A DNA stretch of 64,000 bases from contig CALDYY010000070.1 in assembly GCA_937944245.1 (NCBI GenBank), positions 1 through 64,000 of the forward strand, written 5' to 3'. Position numbers and translations under genes: made by a program. Source of the DNA: an uncultured Saprospiraceae bacterium. Lineage in GTDB: Bacteria > Bacteroidota > Bacteroidia > Chitinophagales > Saprospiraceae. The notes under the pieces were generated by a model. That model did not search any database. It was given only the letters and a program-made list of their open reading frames with translations, and was not told the DNA's origin. This document shows positions 1-8,668 of this stretch, one piece after another. How positions within the stretch are numbered: the stretch's first letter is position 1; every line of letters starts with the position of its first letter.

Positions 1-708
1 TGCTTGGCATGCTTGGGTCGCTGTCCCTAAGGTAATGCCACAAATCGGTGTTGGGTCGCTTGGTTTGCATTCACTTGTGTGCTTGCCTAAGTCTTCGATG
101 TTGTCTTCGGCATAGCCATCCCATTCTACCGATGGGTCAAACGCATCACTCGGATTACTGTCGCCTCTTTTGATGCTCGCTTTTCTTCTTATTGTGTTGT
201 TTTGCGTCGAGGTCAAACCACTGCCCCATTCTGTGCCTGGATCAAATCCCACTTGTCCTATCACGTCTAACACTTGCGTCCCCTTTTTCAGCACGATCGC
301 ATCGTCCCCATTAAAGTTCGTTACTCCACTTAGCGCATTCGCTATCGCTTTTATCGCATCATTCGCTGAGTTGTTCGCTATTACATATGTCCCATATGCC
401 GGTATTTCCACCGTACCGCTCAACGTGCTAAAGTTTAGTGTCGTGCCCGCAGTAGCACTTCCGTTTGAGTACAATTCCAGCAAGTACCCACCTGCCTTTA
501 AGTCTATTGCTTTATCCGTCGGATTGTATAGCTCTATCGCCTTGTTGTTGCTCGACCCTTCTACATATTCTGAGATGAATAGGTCTTCACAGTTCTCAGC
601 TAATACTGAAAATGCCGTAAAATTTGTCACTTCGAAGTAAAAAGAATAACTTATTGTCAGCACTACGAATAAAGCTAACGCACAGGATAGTAGGTAAAAT
701 CTTTTCAT
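1..708 (-). CDS. Lamin-tail-domain secreted protein, C-terminus cut off by the window edge
   Basis: Reading the minus strand from the ATG at 708 gives 236 codons that stay open to base 1, so the gene runs off the left edge. It begins MKRFYLLSCALALFVVL, a clear export signal. Around residues 40-60 it carries FISEYVEGSSNNKAIELYN, the hallmark of the bacterial lamin tail domain, which spans about residues 40-170. This immunoglobulin-like fold is common in secreted nucleases, phosphatases and adhesins of Bacteroidota. After it come cysteines near residues 215 and 223 and the start of another region of unknown type. The codon mix (many GCG, ACG and ATA) looks somewhat unlike the neighbours. The missing part probably holds the catalytic or sorting domain, so the function cannot be given. 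The plus-strand frame across 170-640 is a shadow of this gene. Confidence 0.85.
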   Translation of the reverse strand, partial: MKRFYLLSCALALFVVLTISYSFYFEVTNFTAFSVLAENCEDLFISEYVEGSSNNKAIELYNPTDKAIDLKAGGYLLELYSNGSATAGTTLNFSTLSGTVEIPAYGTYVIANNSANDAIKAIANALSGVTNFNGDDAIVLKKGTQVLDVIGQVGFDPGTEWGSGLTSTQNNTIRRKASIKRGDSNPSDAFDPSVEWDGYAEDNIEDLGKHTSECKPSDPTPICGITLGTATQACQA

Positions 709-1040
709 GAGTATTTATTTCAGCAGACTATAAATATTTATTAAAACCCACATAGCTTCGCCATGAGAAGTTTTTATTTCTTGTTTTTAAATTTAAATTG
801 TAATCGGTAATGAATTTTTATAAGAAGGTTGGGCGATTGCCTTCTAGTTGTCTTTAATTTGAGGGCAAAATAAGTAACCTTTTTGAATAAACATACAAAT
901 GTTAGGTTAACTAAATGTTACCTATTAAAAAAATAACTTATTCAATTCATTACCAATATTTTACAATTTGCTCACATTTTGAAATACGTTACATTGAAAA
1001 TATCCACAGGAATAGCACTATCTTTGTATTCAAATTTTAA
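709..1040. other. Divergent intergenic region
   Basis: AT-rich spacer between the minus-strand lamin-tail gene and the plus-strand membrane protein. I found no small gene. Its only clear element is the promoter-like pair at 994-1026; no good TAnnTTTG element was seen for the minus-strand gene. Confidence 0.6.
994..1026 (+). promoter_or_regulatory. Bacteroidota-type promoter
   Basis: TTG (994-996), a 22-base spacer and TATCTTTG (1019-1026) match the Bacteroidota -33/-7 consensus TTTG / TAnnTTTG. Transcription would start about 10 bases before the ATG at 1041. Confidence 0.6.
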
Positions 1041-2633
1041 ATGGAGCAAAATATGACTTTAGGTAAATTAACCATCGGGGTAGCTATAGCAGCAGTATTG
1101 TTCACCCTTTTGCTGTATGTATTGCAGAAAAGACAAGTGAAAAACATCTTTATTAGCTACTTACAGAGTTTTACAGGTATTCTCTTCATTTTTTCTGGTG
1201 CGGTAAAGGCAATTGACCCGCTGGGAACAGCTTATAAAATGGAACAATATTTTGCAGAGTTTGAAAGCACTTTCCAAGCGACTTGGATATCTTTCCTTGC
1301 ACCACTGTTTCCAACACTTTCTGAATATGCCATTGGCTTTTCGGTAGGGATGATTGTTTTTGAAGTTATACTTGGTGTCATGTTGCTGATTGGGTCATTT
1401 CCTAAATTCACAAGCTGGGCATTTTTCTTGCTGGTTGCATTTTTTACTTTTTTAACGGGATTCACCTATTTGACGGGCTATGTACCCTCCGAACCAGTGA
1501 TTGTAGCAGAAAACGAAGCAGGCAAAAAACAGCAGTTTGTAGCCAGTGCTTTTGAGGAGCAAGAGGAAGGTTGGGTAGCTAAAGATACTGTAAAAGTAAA
1601 TTTCTTCAACTTCAGCTACTGGCAAGACTATAAAGAAACTAATATGAAAGTAACGGATTGCGGTTGCTTTGGTGACTTTATGAAATTGAAGCCTCGCACT
1701 TCTTTTTTCAAGGATATTTTCTTGCTGATTCCAGCTATTTTGTTTTTGTTTTTTAGTAGTCAAATGCACCAAATGTTTTCCAAACCAACAAGTGTGCTAA
1801 TAATCTCGCTAGGTACAATTGGTGCGACAATTTACTGCTTGAGCAATTATATGTGGAATCTACCAGATATAGATTTTCGCCCTTTCAAAGAAGGAGTAAA
1901 TGTAGCAGAACGCAAAGCCTATGAAGCAGAAGCTACTGCGGTAAAAGTAATTGGTTATGAACTAGTTAACAAATCTACGAAAGAAAAAATCCAACTAGGA
2001 ATGGATCAGTTGAGCGAGTTCAAAAACTATCCCAAAACAGAATGGAACTATGAGCAAGTGCGCTCAAAGCCAGCTATGGAGCCAACAAAAATAAGCGACT
2101 TCGCTATCGAAAATTATGACGGCTACGAAATCACAGAGGATATTTTGGAGCAAAAAGGATACAGTATAATGATTGTAGCTTATAAATTAGATTATGATGG
2201 CGTAAAAACGGCAACTTCTGTGCGTAGAGACACTACCTTTGCAATCGACACCCTAAAAGTAGGAAACGACCTTAAACTTATTCAGCGCGTGGTGGAAGTA
2301 AAGGAAGTACCTATGAAAAATGAACAGTATATCTGGGATGATAACTACGTAAAACGCTGGACAGCCGTAGTAAATCCAGTAGTGGAGGCTGCTGAAAAAG
2401 CGGGTATTAAGGCATATGCTGTTACAAAACCTTATGGTTACGCTACTGTAGATGATTTCAGGCATGCTACTCAAAGTGCTTATCCTTTTTATAAAGCAGA
2501 TGACATTCTGTTAAAAACGATTATCCGCTCCAATCCGGGAATTGTACTTTGGAAAGATGGTACTATTGTGAAGAAATGGCATTATAAACAACTACCCTCT
2601 TTTGAAGAAATGAAACAATGGATAACAGAGTAA
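1041..2633 (+). CDS. DoxX/MauE-like membrane protein with thioredoxin-like C-terminus
   Basis: 530 residues. The first 280 hold several hydrophobic segments (about 8-28, 37-58, 98-118, 124-146, 223-240, 250-268), as in the DoxX/MauE-type membrane proteins of Bacteroidota. A CGCFGD motif at 207-212 lies between segments; this C-x-C motif recurs in MauE/DoxX relatives linked to thiol redox. From about residue 340 on there is a soluble thioredoxin-fold-like part (SIMIVAYKLDY, then GIVLWKDGTIVKKWH), but I see no CxxC active site there. The likely role is membrane redox or quinone-linked chemistry; the substrate is unknown. An in-frame ATG at 1053 is a possible alternative start, but the promoter spacing suits 1041. 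It stands alone on its strand. Confidence 0.75.
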   Translation: MEQNMTLGKLTIGVAIAAVLFTLLLYVLQKRQVKNIFISYLQSFTGILFIFSGAVKAIDPLGTAYKMEQYFAEFESTFQATWISFLAPLFPTLSEYAIGFSVGMIVFEVILGVMLLIGSFPKFTSWAFFLLVAFFTFLTGFTYLTGYVPSEPVIVAENEAGKKQQFVASAFEEQEEGWVAKDTVKVNFFNFSYWQDYKETNMKVTDCGCFGDFMKLKPRTSFFKDIFLLIPAILFLFFSSQMHQMFSKPTSVLIISLGTIGATIYCLSNYMWNLPDIDFRPFKEGVNVAERKAYEAEATAVKVIGYELVNKSTKEKIQLGMDQLSEFKNYPKTEWNYEQVRSKPAMEPTKISDFAIENYDGYEITEDILEQKGYSIMIVAYKLDYDGVKTATSVRRDTTFAIDTLKVGNDLKLIQRVVEVKEVPMKNEQYIWDDNYVKRWTAVVNPVVEAAEKAGIKAYAVTKPYGYATVDDFRHATQSAYPFYKADDILLKTIIRSNPGIVLWKDGTIVKKWHYKQLPSFEEMKQWITE

Positions 2634-2842
2634 AATAAACTTTATTTCTATTATTTAGAATGTAAACAATTTTTAGTTCTTTTCAAGAGAATAAAAATTT
2701 GTTTCCGTTTTAGAAATACTTATTAGACAAAAAAATAGCTACGCTGATATTATTGTTAACCTAAAATTAAAATGCTTTTACAATAGAATTACCACATAAA
2801 AGTTCTTTCTTTGCACTGGACAAACAATGGTCTTTGTAACTT

Positions 2843-3775
2843 ATGCTCAGCAGAAGGAATGTGCGCATCAAAGTGATGCAGTTACTCTACGCTCAAAGTA
2901 GAGATGAAGTTCTAAATCTTGACAGTTTGATGCGGCAATACAAACGCAGCATACAAGGGTCTTATGAACTATTCTTATTTAGTTTGTTGCAAATGATTAG
3001 AATTGCAGAGTACGCCAAACACGATGCAGCAACTAGAAAAACAAAATTCTTACCCAATGAAGCAGATAAATCATTTACCGCTATATTAGCAGATAACGAA
3101 TTAACCGCCTCCATCTATAACAACCAAAGTTTCAAGCAGAAAATAGAAAAGCTCAAACTTGTCCACCGTACAGATATGGACAATGCGCGAAAAATGTATG
3201 CTGAATTTTTAAAAACAGAAGAATATTTGGCTTACATTGCACTGGAGACACATACAAATAAAGAGCATGAGGACATTTTGCTTAATTTGTTCAAATTTTG
3301 CTTAAAAAGTGAACTTTACAACGATATTATTGAAGACAACTACCCACTTTGGTCCGACGATAAATCCCTAGTAATAGGCACTATCAAGAAAATTATTAAA
3401 GCATTACCCGCCAGTGAAACGCTATTTGATGAATACTTGCCAAATGATGAAACGACTGAATTTGGAGAAGAACTTTTAAGAGTCGTTTTTGAAGAAGACC
3501 AAATATTACTGAATATTATAGAGCCTGTACTCAAGAATTGGGATGCAGATCGAGTTGCTATTATAGACATGATTCTCATAAAAATGGCTCTAGTGGAGTT
3601 ATTGAACTTCCCAACCATACCGACCAAAGTGACTTTGAATGAGTTTGTGGAAATATCAAAATTATACAGCACTGATAAAAGTAAAGATTTTATTAATGGT
3701 ATTTTAGACCGTTTGATGAAGCAACTGGTTAAAGATGGTAAAATCCAAAAGGAAGGTCGAGGGTTACAGTCGTAA
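2843..3775 (+). CDS. nusB: Transcription antitermination factor NusB
   Basis: 310 residues, the long form typical of Bacteroidota. The N-terminus MLSRRNVRIKVMQLLYA and the C-terminal LNEFVEISKLYSTDKSKDFINGILDRL are the two conserved NusB halves. A lineage-specific insertion (about residues 60-205) separates them, against about 140 residues in E. coli. NusB binds boxA RNA with ribosomal protein S10 and takes part in rRNA antitermination. It is followed 108 bases later by guaA, which has its own promoter. Identification is firm; the role of the insertion is unknown. Confidence 0.93.
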   Translation: MLSRRNVRIKVMQLLYAQSRDEVLNLDSLMRQYKRSIQGSYELFLFSLLQMIRIAEYAKHDAATRKTKFLPNEADKSFTAILADNELTASIYNNQSFKQKIEKLKLVHRTDMDNARKMYAEFLKTEEYLAYIALETHTNKEHEDILLNLFKFCLKSELYNDIIEDNYPLWSDDKSLVIGTIKKIIKALPASETLFDEYLPNDETTEFGEELLRVVFEEDQILLNIIEPVLKNWDADRVAIIDMILIKMALVELLNFPTIPTKVTLNEFVEISKLYSTDKSKDFINGILDRLMKQLVKDGKIQKEGRGLQS

Positions 3776-3848
3776 CATCCAAAATAGCACTAAAATCAAC
3801 TTCTATTCATTACAAATTGCTATCTACTCACTTAATCTTTAATCTTGA

Positions 3849-3879
3849 TTTGATTTACCCTAATCAATAACTATATTTG
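3849..3879 (+). promoter_or_regulatory. Promoter of guaA, leaderless
   Basis: TTTG (3849-3852), exactly 19 bases, TATATTTG (3872-3879): a full match to the Bacteroidota consensus. The guaA ATG starts at 3884, four bases after the -7 element, so the mRNA should begin at or next to the start codon. Confidence 0.75.
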
Positions 3880-3883
3880 TACT

Positions 3884-5407
3884 ATGCTTGAGAAAATATT
3901 AATACTTGATTTTGGTTCTCAATATACTCAACTGATTGCCAGAAGAGTGAGGGAGCTAAATGTTTATTGCGAAATCATCCCTTACAACAAAAATATAGAA
4001 TTGGATGGCAGCATTAGAGGCATTATCCTTTCGGGTAGTCCTTTTTCTGTGACAGACGAAAAGGCACTTCACATTGATTTATATTTCCTTAAACATTGCC
4101 CTGTTTTAGGTGTGTGTTACGGTGCGCAATATTTGGCACAAGCCTTTGGTGGCAAAGTGCAGCCCTCAAAGAAACGTGAATATGGTAAAGCAAATCTGAC
4201 TAATTTGGCACAAGATAGCCTGTTGGAAGGCATTACAACAGATAGCCAAGTTTGGATGTCACATAGTGATACCATTACACAACTACCTGCGGGGTTTGAA
4301 CTATTGGCAAGTACCAACAGCATTGAAGTAGCTGCTTACAAAAAGAAAGATGCCCCAGTTTATGGTTTGCAGTTTCACCCTGAAGTGACGCATAGCTTGG
4401 ATGGGAAAAAAGTGCTGGAAAACTTTGTGTTACACATTGCCAAATGTAAGGCTGATTGGTCACCAGCTTCCTTTTTGGAATTGACTATTAGCAATCTGCG
4501 CCAGCAAATTGGCTCAGAAAAAGTATTGATGGGCTTATCTGGTGGTGTAGATTCTACTGTGGCGGCTAGTATTTTGCAAGAAGCCATAGGGGAACAACTC
4601 ATTTGCTTTTTCATTAACAATGGCTTACTGCGAAAAAATGAATACGAAGAAGTATTAGACGCTTACAAAACTATAAATTTGAATGTTGTGGGCGTGGATG
4701 CAAGTGAAGAATTCTTGAGCCAGTTGCAAGGCGTGTCAGACCCAGAGCAAAAAAGAAAGATTATCGGTCGGGTATTTATTGAAATCTTTGAGAGAGAAGC
4801 AAAACAATTATCGGGTATTCAATGGCTTGGACAAGGAACAATTTACCCTGATGTCATTGAATCTGTCTCTGTACATGGTCCTTCTGTGACCATAAAATCG
4901 CACCATAATGTAGGTGGATTGCCTGAAAAGTTACAACTAAAAATTGTAGAACCCTTGCGAATGCTATTCAAAGACGAAGTACGCAAGGTAGGAGCAGCCC
5001 TAAATATTCCGACAGCAATTTTAAATCGCCATCCATTTCCAGGTCCAGGTCTAGCCATACGGATATTAGGAGAAATTACGAGAGAAAAAGTAGCACTTTT
5101 GCAAGAAGCAGATGCACTGTTCATTAATGCACTTAAAACACATGGGCTTTATGAACAGGTATGGCAAGCAGGAGTCATCCTACTACCTGTGCAATCAGTG
5201 GGCGTGATGGGTGATGAGCGCACTTATGAAAAAGCCGTAGCTTTGCGTTGTGTCAACTCCATAGATGGCATGACGGCGGAGTGGAGTCCTCTGCCTCATG
5301 AATTTTTAGCACATGTTTCGAGTATTATCATCAATTCAATAAAAGGAATTAATCGCGTTGTCTATGACATCAGTACAAAACCACCCGCTACTATTGAGTG
5401 GGAATAA
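3884..5407 (+). CDS. guaA: GMP synthase (glutamine-hydrolysing)
   Basis: 507 residues. Converts XMP, ATP and glutamine to GMP in de novo guanine nucleotide synthesis. The N-terminal class I glutamine amidotransferase domain (1-190) has nucleophile Cys78 in LGVCYGAQ and His165/Glu167 in [10 protein letters not shown]. The ATP pyrophosphatase domain has the P-loop LSGGVDST near 218-225. The C-terminal dimerisation domain ends in KPPATIEWE, the usual GuaA terminus. All key residues are present. The last 44 bases overlap the next gene, suggesting coupled translation. Confidence 0.98.
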   Translation: MLEKILILDFGSQYTQLIARRVRELNVYCEIIPYNKNIELDGSIRGIILSGSPFSVTDEKALHIDLYFLKHCPVLGVCYGAQYLAQAFGGKVQPSKKREYGKANLTNLAQDSLLEGITTDSQVWMSHSDTITQLPAGFELLASTNSIEVAAYKKKDAPVYGLQFHPEVTHSLDGKKVLENFVLHIAKCKADWSPASFLELTISNLRQQIGSEKVLMGLSGGVDSTVAASILQEAIGEQLICFFINNGLLRKNEYEEVLDAYKTINLNVVGVDASEEFLSQLQGVSDPEQKRKIIGRVFIEIFEREAKQLSGIQWLGQGTIYPDVIESVSVHGPSVTIKSHHNVGGLPEKLQLKIVEPLRMLFKDEVRKVGAALNIPTAILNRHPFPGPGLAIRILGEITREKVALLQEADALFINALKTHGLYEQVWQAGVILLPVQSVGVMGDERTYEKAVALRCVNSIDGMTAEWSPLPHEFLAHVSSIIINSIKGINRVVYDISTKPPATIEWE

Positions 5408-6860
5408 ATTAATTGCACTGTTCCTATTATTAGGACTTTTAAGTGCTTGCGATCTCTTTCGTCCAATCGTGACACCTGTTCCTCCTGCTAAGAAAGATAA
5501 GGAAAAAGAAGAAGATTTAGGTGAAATTGGAGGTGGTAGAGTTTACAATCCAGAAACAGGTCAGTATGAATCAGCAGATGAAGTGCTGATACAAAGAATG
5601 GATACCATTCGCTGGCGAGAAATCTCTACTCGGGATTACCCACCCATTACATCGGATGCTAAAGCAACAGACATAGGCAAAGCAGATAACAAGGTAAGAG
5701 ATGGCGAACGAGGAAGTAAATTACTTAATAGCTATAATGTAGCGATTCTGCTTCCTTTCATGGCGGACCGCTTCAAAGATGGAGAAGACCGCCTAGACCC
5801 TAATGCACGCTGGGCAATAGAATTTTATTCGGGTATCAAATTTGCACTAGCGCAACTTAATTCAGAAGGAATCAACCTTAAAGTAAACACTTATGATACT
5901 AAAGGCGACCCTAGACAAGTTGAACTTCTATTACAAACAGAAGCCAATACATTCAATAGTATGCACCTGCTTTTTGGAACAGTGCGCGGCGAATGTGCTA
6001 CTCTAGTAGCTAATTTCGCAAAAAAAAGAGAAATTCCTTTTGTTTCCCCGTTTATTGCCAGCACAAATGTAACAAGCCAGAATCCTTACTACATTCAAGT
6101 AGTACCGAGTTTAGCTACTCATTTAGAGGCTACTACTAAACATATCAAAGACAACTACAACAGCGACCAAGTAGTAATCGTCACGAAAAAAAATCAAGAT
6201 GAGCTAAAGCGAATGCAATATATTCAGCAAGTGAATCAAGCCTTGTCGGGAAGTAGCTACGCACAACGCTTTCAAGAATTGGTCGTTGAAGATGATAGTC
6301 CTAATTTAGGTCGGACGAACATACAACCCTTGCTACGTTCAGGAAGAACCACTGTATTTTTCATTCCATCTTGGTCGGATAAGGCATTTATCTTTGCTTT
6401 TTTGCGAAAAGCATTTGCTAGCAGAAGCACTAATACGCCTATTGTGGTGTATGGAATGCGCCAATGGCGTTTCTTTGATGATGCAGATTTCAACTATTAC
6501 GAAGCGCTAAAACTTCATATTAGCAACGAATATAACCTCGATACCTATCAGCCAGAAGTGCGAACTTTTAGACAACAATACTACGAGCAGTATGGTAAAG
6601 CACCCAGTGCAGAAGCTGTTAAAGGGTATGAAAATATGCTCTATTTCGGCAGAATACTACACAAGAGAGGAACTAAATTTTTTCAGTTTTTTGAGGAAGA
6701 GAAGCAAACTTACTTCCACACTAAATTTGAGTTTGTTCCTGTCATAGGTGAAGGAGAAAGCGCTGCTAGGAGAGATAAAATGGACAACGCCGACCGCTTT
6801 GAGAATAAATTTGTCCATATACTTAAATTTGAAGACTTTTATTTTCAAGCAGCCAAATAG
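5364..6860 (+). CDS. PBP1-like substrate-binding lipoprotein
   Basis: 498 residues from the ATG at 5364. A lipoprotein signal LLLGLLSAC puts the lipidated cysteine at residue 29. After a charged linker, about residues 125-480 look like a type 1 periplasmic binding fold (NVAILLPFM, then [29 protein letters not shown] split over two segments, then [19 protein letters not shown]), as in branched-chain amino acid receptors and LpoA-like proteins. No permease genes lie nearby, so it may act in the envelope (cell wall or sensing) rather than in ABC uptake. The gene starts inside guaA; a TTG at 5394 would give a shorter signal peptide. Ligand unknown. Confidence 0.75.
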   Translation: MTSVQNHPLLLSGNKLIALFLLLGLLSACDLFRPIVTPVPPAKKDKEKEEDLGEIGGGRVYNPETGQYESADEVLIQRMDTIRWREISTRDYPPITSDAKATDIGKADNKVRDGERGSKLLNSYNVAILLPFMADRFKDGEDRLDPNARWAIEFYSGIKFALAQLNSEGINLKVNTYDTKGDPRQVELLLQTEANTFNSMHLLFGTVRGECATLVANFAKKREIPFVSPFIASTNVTSQNPYYIQVVPSLATHLEATTKHIKDNYNSDQVVIVTKKNQDELKRMQYIQQVNQALSGSSYAQRFQELVVEDDSPNLGRTNIQPLLRSGRTTVFFIPSWSDKAFIFAFLRKAFASRSTNTPIVVYGMRQWRFFDDADFNYYEALKLHISNEYNLDTYQPEVRTFRQQYYEQYGKAPSAEAVKGYENMLYFGRILHKRGTKFFQFFEEEKQTYFHTKFEFVPVIGEGESAARRDKMDNADRFENKFVHILKFEDFYFQAAK

Positions 6861-6943
6861 GCTTACATAAGGACTATTTTATTGCAACTTCTTGCTAGAA
6901 ATCTAGTAATATTTTGCGACAAAATCTGACAATCGTTCAGCAA

Positions 6944-8299
6944 ATGAGTGTATATAAAATAATTCTGGAACGATTCAGCGACCGCGTTGACAAGCAACAC
7001 GCTGAAGAGTTTTACGAAAAACTCTACCTCAATAACTTAGAGCGCGCCTATCTGATTAGTGTAATGGGGGTGATTTCTTTTTTCTTTTTATTGGTCTCTG
7101 ACTACTTTAATATGAGGAATGCCAATAGTATGGATAGAATCATTAGTTCCATGATGTTTATTACTCATGCGCTGATTTCTTTTTTGATGATTCCTTCCTT
7201 CTTTTTACTAGGCAACAAAGAGAACTGGTTCGCCGACATTTATAAGAATAAACGTATGTTCTTCTTCTTAACCCTTGCCATATTGGGTTTTTCGCTTTTA
7301 CCTATGGCAATCGTTTCCCTACAAACAAGAGGAAGTATTGTTGTTTTTGCCATATTTATTATTATTGTTAATCTTGGCTTTAAAGTCCCTTTAACAACTA
7401 ACATTATCATCAATATTATTAGTATCTTTGTTGTCTCCATTGGAATTTTTTATGTAGGTACAACTCCTTCTGACATCATCTCTAATCTGTTTGAATGCTG
7501 GGCATTAAATGGAGCAGTATTTGTGATTTCTTCTTACCAATTTCAATCGGAAGTTAAGCAATTTAACTATGAAAAACTATTGGAGGAAAAAAACAAAATC
7601 ATCAAATCACAATTAGAAACAGAGTTCAATAAGAAGATTGCAGAAATAGAAATGACGGCACTTCGAGCGCAAATGAATCCTCACTTTCTATTTAATGTAC
7701 TCAATTCCATCAAACTATACATGGTTCAAAATGATGCTAGAACTGCTGCTCGCTATCTGACTAAATTCTCTCGCCTCATTCGCCTTATCCTCAACAATAG
7801 TAAATCACCGATGATTAAGTTAAGCGAGGAATTAAGCGCACTTCAACTCTATGTCGAAATGGAGAACTTTCGTTTCAATGATAAATTTGACTACGAAATT
7901 GACGTACACCCAAGTATCAACATTGAATCAGTGGACATCCCTCCTATGATTTTGCAACCTTACGTCGAGAATGCTATTTGGCATGGCTTAATGCACAAAG
8001 AAGAAAATCGTGGGAAATTGACCATCAATATACAACCCACAAAAGATGGTTTGTTCTTTTTTATCGAGGACAATGGTATTGGGCGAGAGCGTGCCACCCA
8101 AATCAAAACCCGAACCGCTGCCAAGCACAAATCCGTAGGAATGCAAATTACGCACGACCGCATCGCCATCACTAACGAACTCTTCAACACTAATGCCAGT
8201 GTAAGCATATTGGATTTAAAGGATAGAGATGGTAACGCATGTGGCACTAGAGTTATCATTCATTTACCTACCAATGAAAGTGCACCGATATTGGATTAA
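6944..8299 (+). CDS. LytS-type sensor histidine kinase, six membrane segments
   Basis: 451 residues from the ATG at 6944, preferred over a TTG 30 bases upstream. About six hydrophobic segments fill residues 30-200, followed by a short coiled coil (about 205-240). The His_kinase dimerisation motif LRAQMNPHFLFN has phosphoacceptor His247. The ATPase domain shows the N-box ENAIWHGL and the G-box DNGIGRERA. Such kinases usually pair with LytTR regulators. None is adjacent; the only LytTR gene here, at 34.8-35.6 kb, sits beside another kinase. No extracellular sensor domain is visible, so the signal is probably sensed in the membrane. Confidence 0.88.
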   Translation: MSVYKIILERFSDRVDKQHAEEFYEKLYLNNLERAYLISVMGVISFFFLLVSDYFNMRNANSMDRIISSMMFITHALISFLMIPSFFLLGNKENWFADIYKNKRMFFFLTLAILGFSLLPMAIVSLQTRGSIVVFAIFIIIVNLGFKVPLTTNIIINIISIFVVSIGIFYVGTTPSDIISNLFECWALNGAVFVISSYQFQSEVKQFNYEKLLEEKNKIIKSQLETEFNKKIAEIEMTALRAQMNPHFLFNVLNSIKLYMVQNDARTAARYLTKFSRLIRLILNNSKSPMIKLSEELSALQLYVEMENFRFNDKFDYEIDVHPSINIESVDIPPMILQPYVENAIWHGLMHKEENRGKLTINIQPTKDGLFFFIEDNGIGRERATQIKTRTAAKHKSVGMQITHDRIAITNELFNTNASVSILDLKDRDGNACGTRVIIHLPTNESAPILD

Positions 8300-8331
8300 A
8301 AAAATTAACATACACCCTTTCATTATTTTTC

Positions 8332-8339
8332 TATCTTTG
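8332..8339 (+). promoter_or_regulatory. -7 element of the B12 riboswitch transcript
   Basis: TATCTTTG matches TAnnTTTG. It lies just before the riboswitch P1 stem, so the RNA should begin at about 8343, right at the aptamer. No convincing -33 element was seen. Confidence 0.55.
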
Positions 8340-8342
8340 TTA

Positions 8343-8511
8343 TGGTTTTGGTTTTCCATTAAGGAAATTAAAAGGGAATCAGGTGTAAAACCTGAACTAT
8401 TCCCGTAGCTGTGAGCTTCAAAAAAGGCTTTTGCTCAATTACGCCACTGTCCGCTTTGCGCGGATGGGAAGGTAGCAAAAGTGAAGCAAGTCAGAAGACC
8501 TGCCAGAATCA
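8343..8511 (+). promoter_or_regulatory. Cobalamin riboswitch
   Basis: The core elements appear in order: AAAGGGAATCAGGTG, a GTAAAACCTGAA stem, CCCGTAGCTGTGAGC, GCCACTG, GGATGGGAAGGT and the B12 box AGTCAGAAGACCTGCC (8489-8504). P1 can form between 8343-8351 and 8503-8511 (nine pairs, two of them G-U). It precedes a TonB-dependent receptor, the usual target. The expression platform (8512-8668) shows no clear terminator, so control is likely translational. When cobalamin is bound, receptor expression should fall. Confidence 0.95.
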
Positions 8512-8668
8512 ATGTGTCATTAATGCCTTCGGGATAAAGGTACGAATGGGTATTTAAGGTAAAAATGTCTTTAAGATGTATCTATGGCTTTGTAGTTATT
8601 TATCACTGCAAAGCTAAAGTCGTATAGGCACTTCTATCTATTGCTCTTCCGCTTACGCCCAAAGGCAA

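Noticed and set aside
170-640. Plus-strand frame of 156 codons
   Set aside because: It is antisense to the lamin-tail gene, which has a signal peptide and family motifs; the plus frame has a composition typical of a shadow and no family features.
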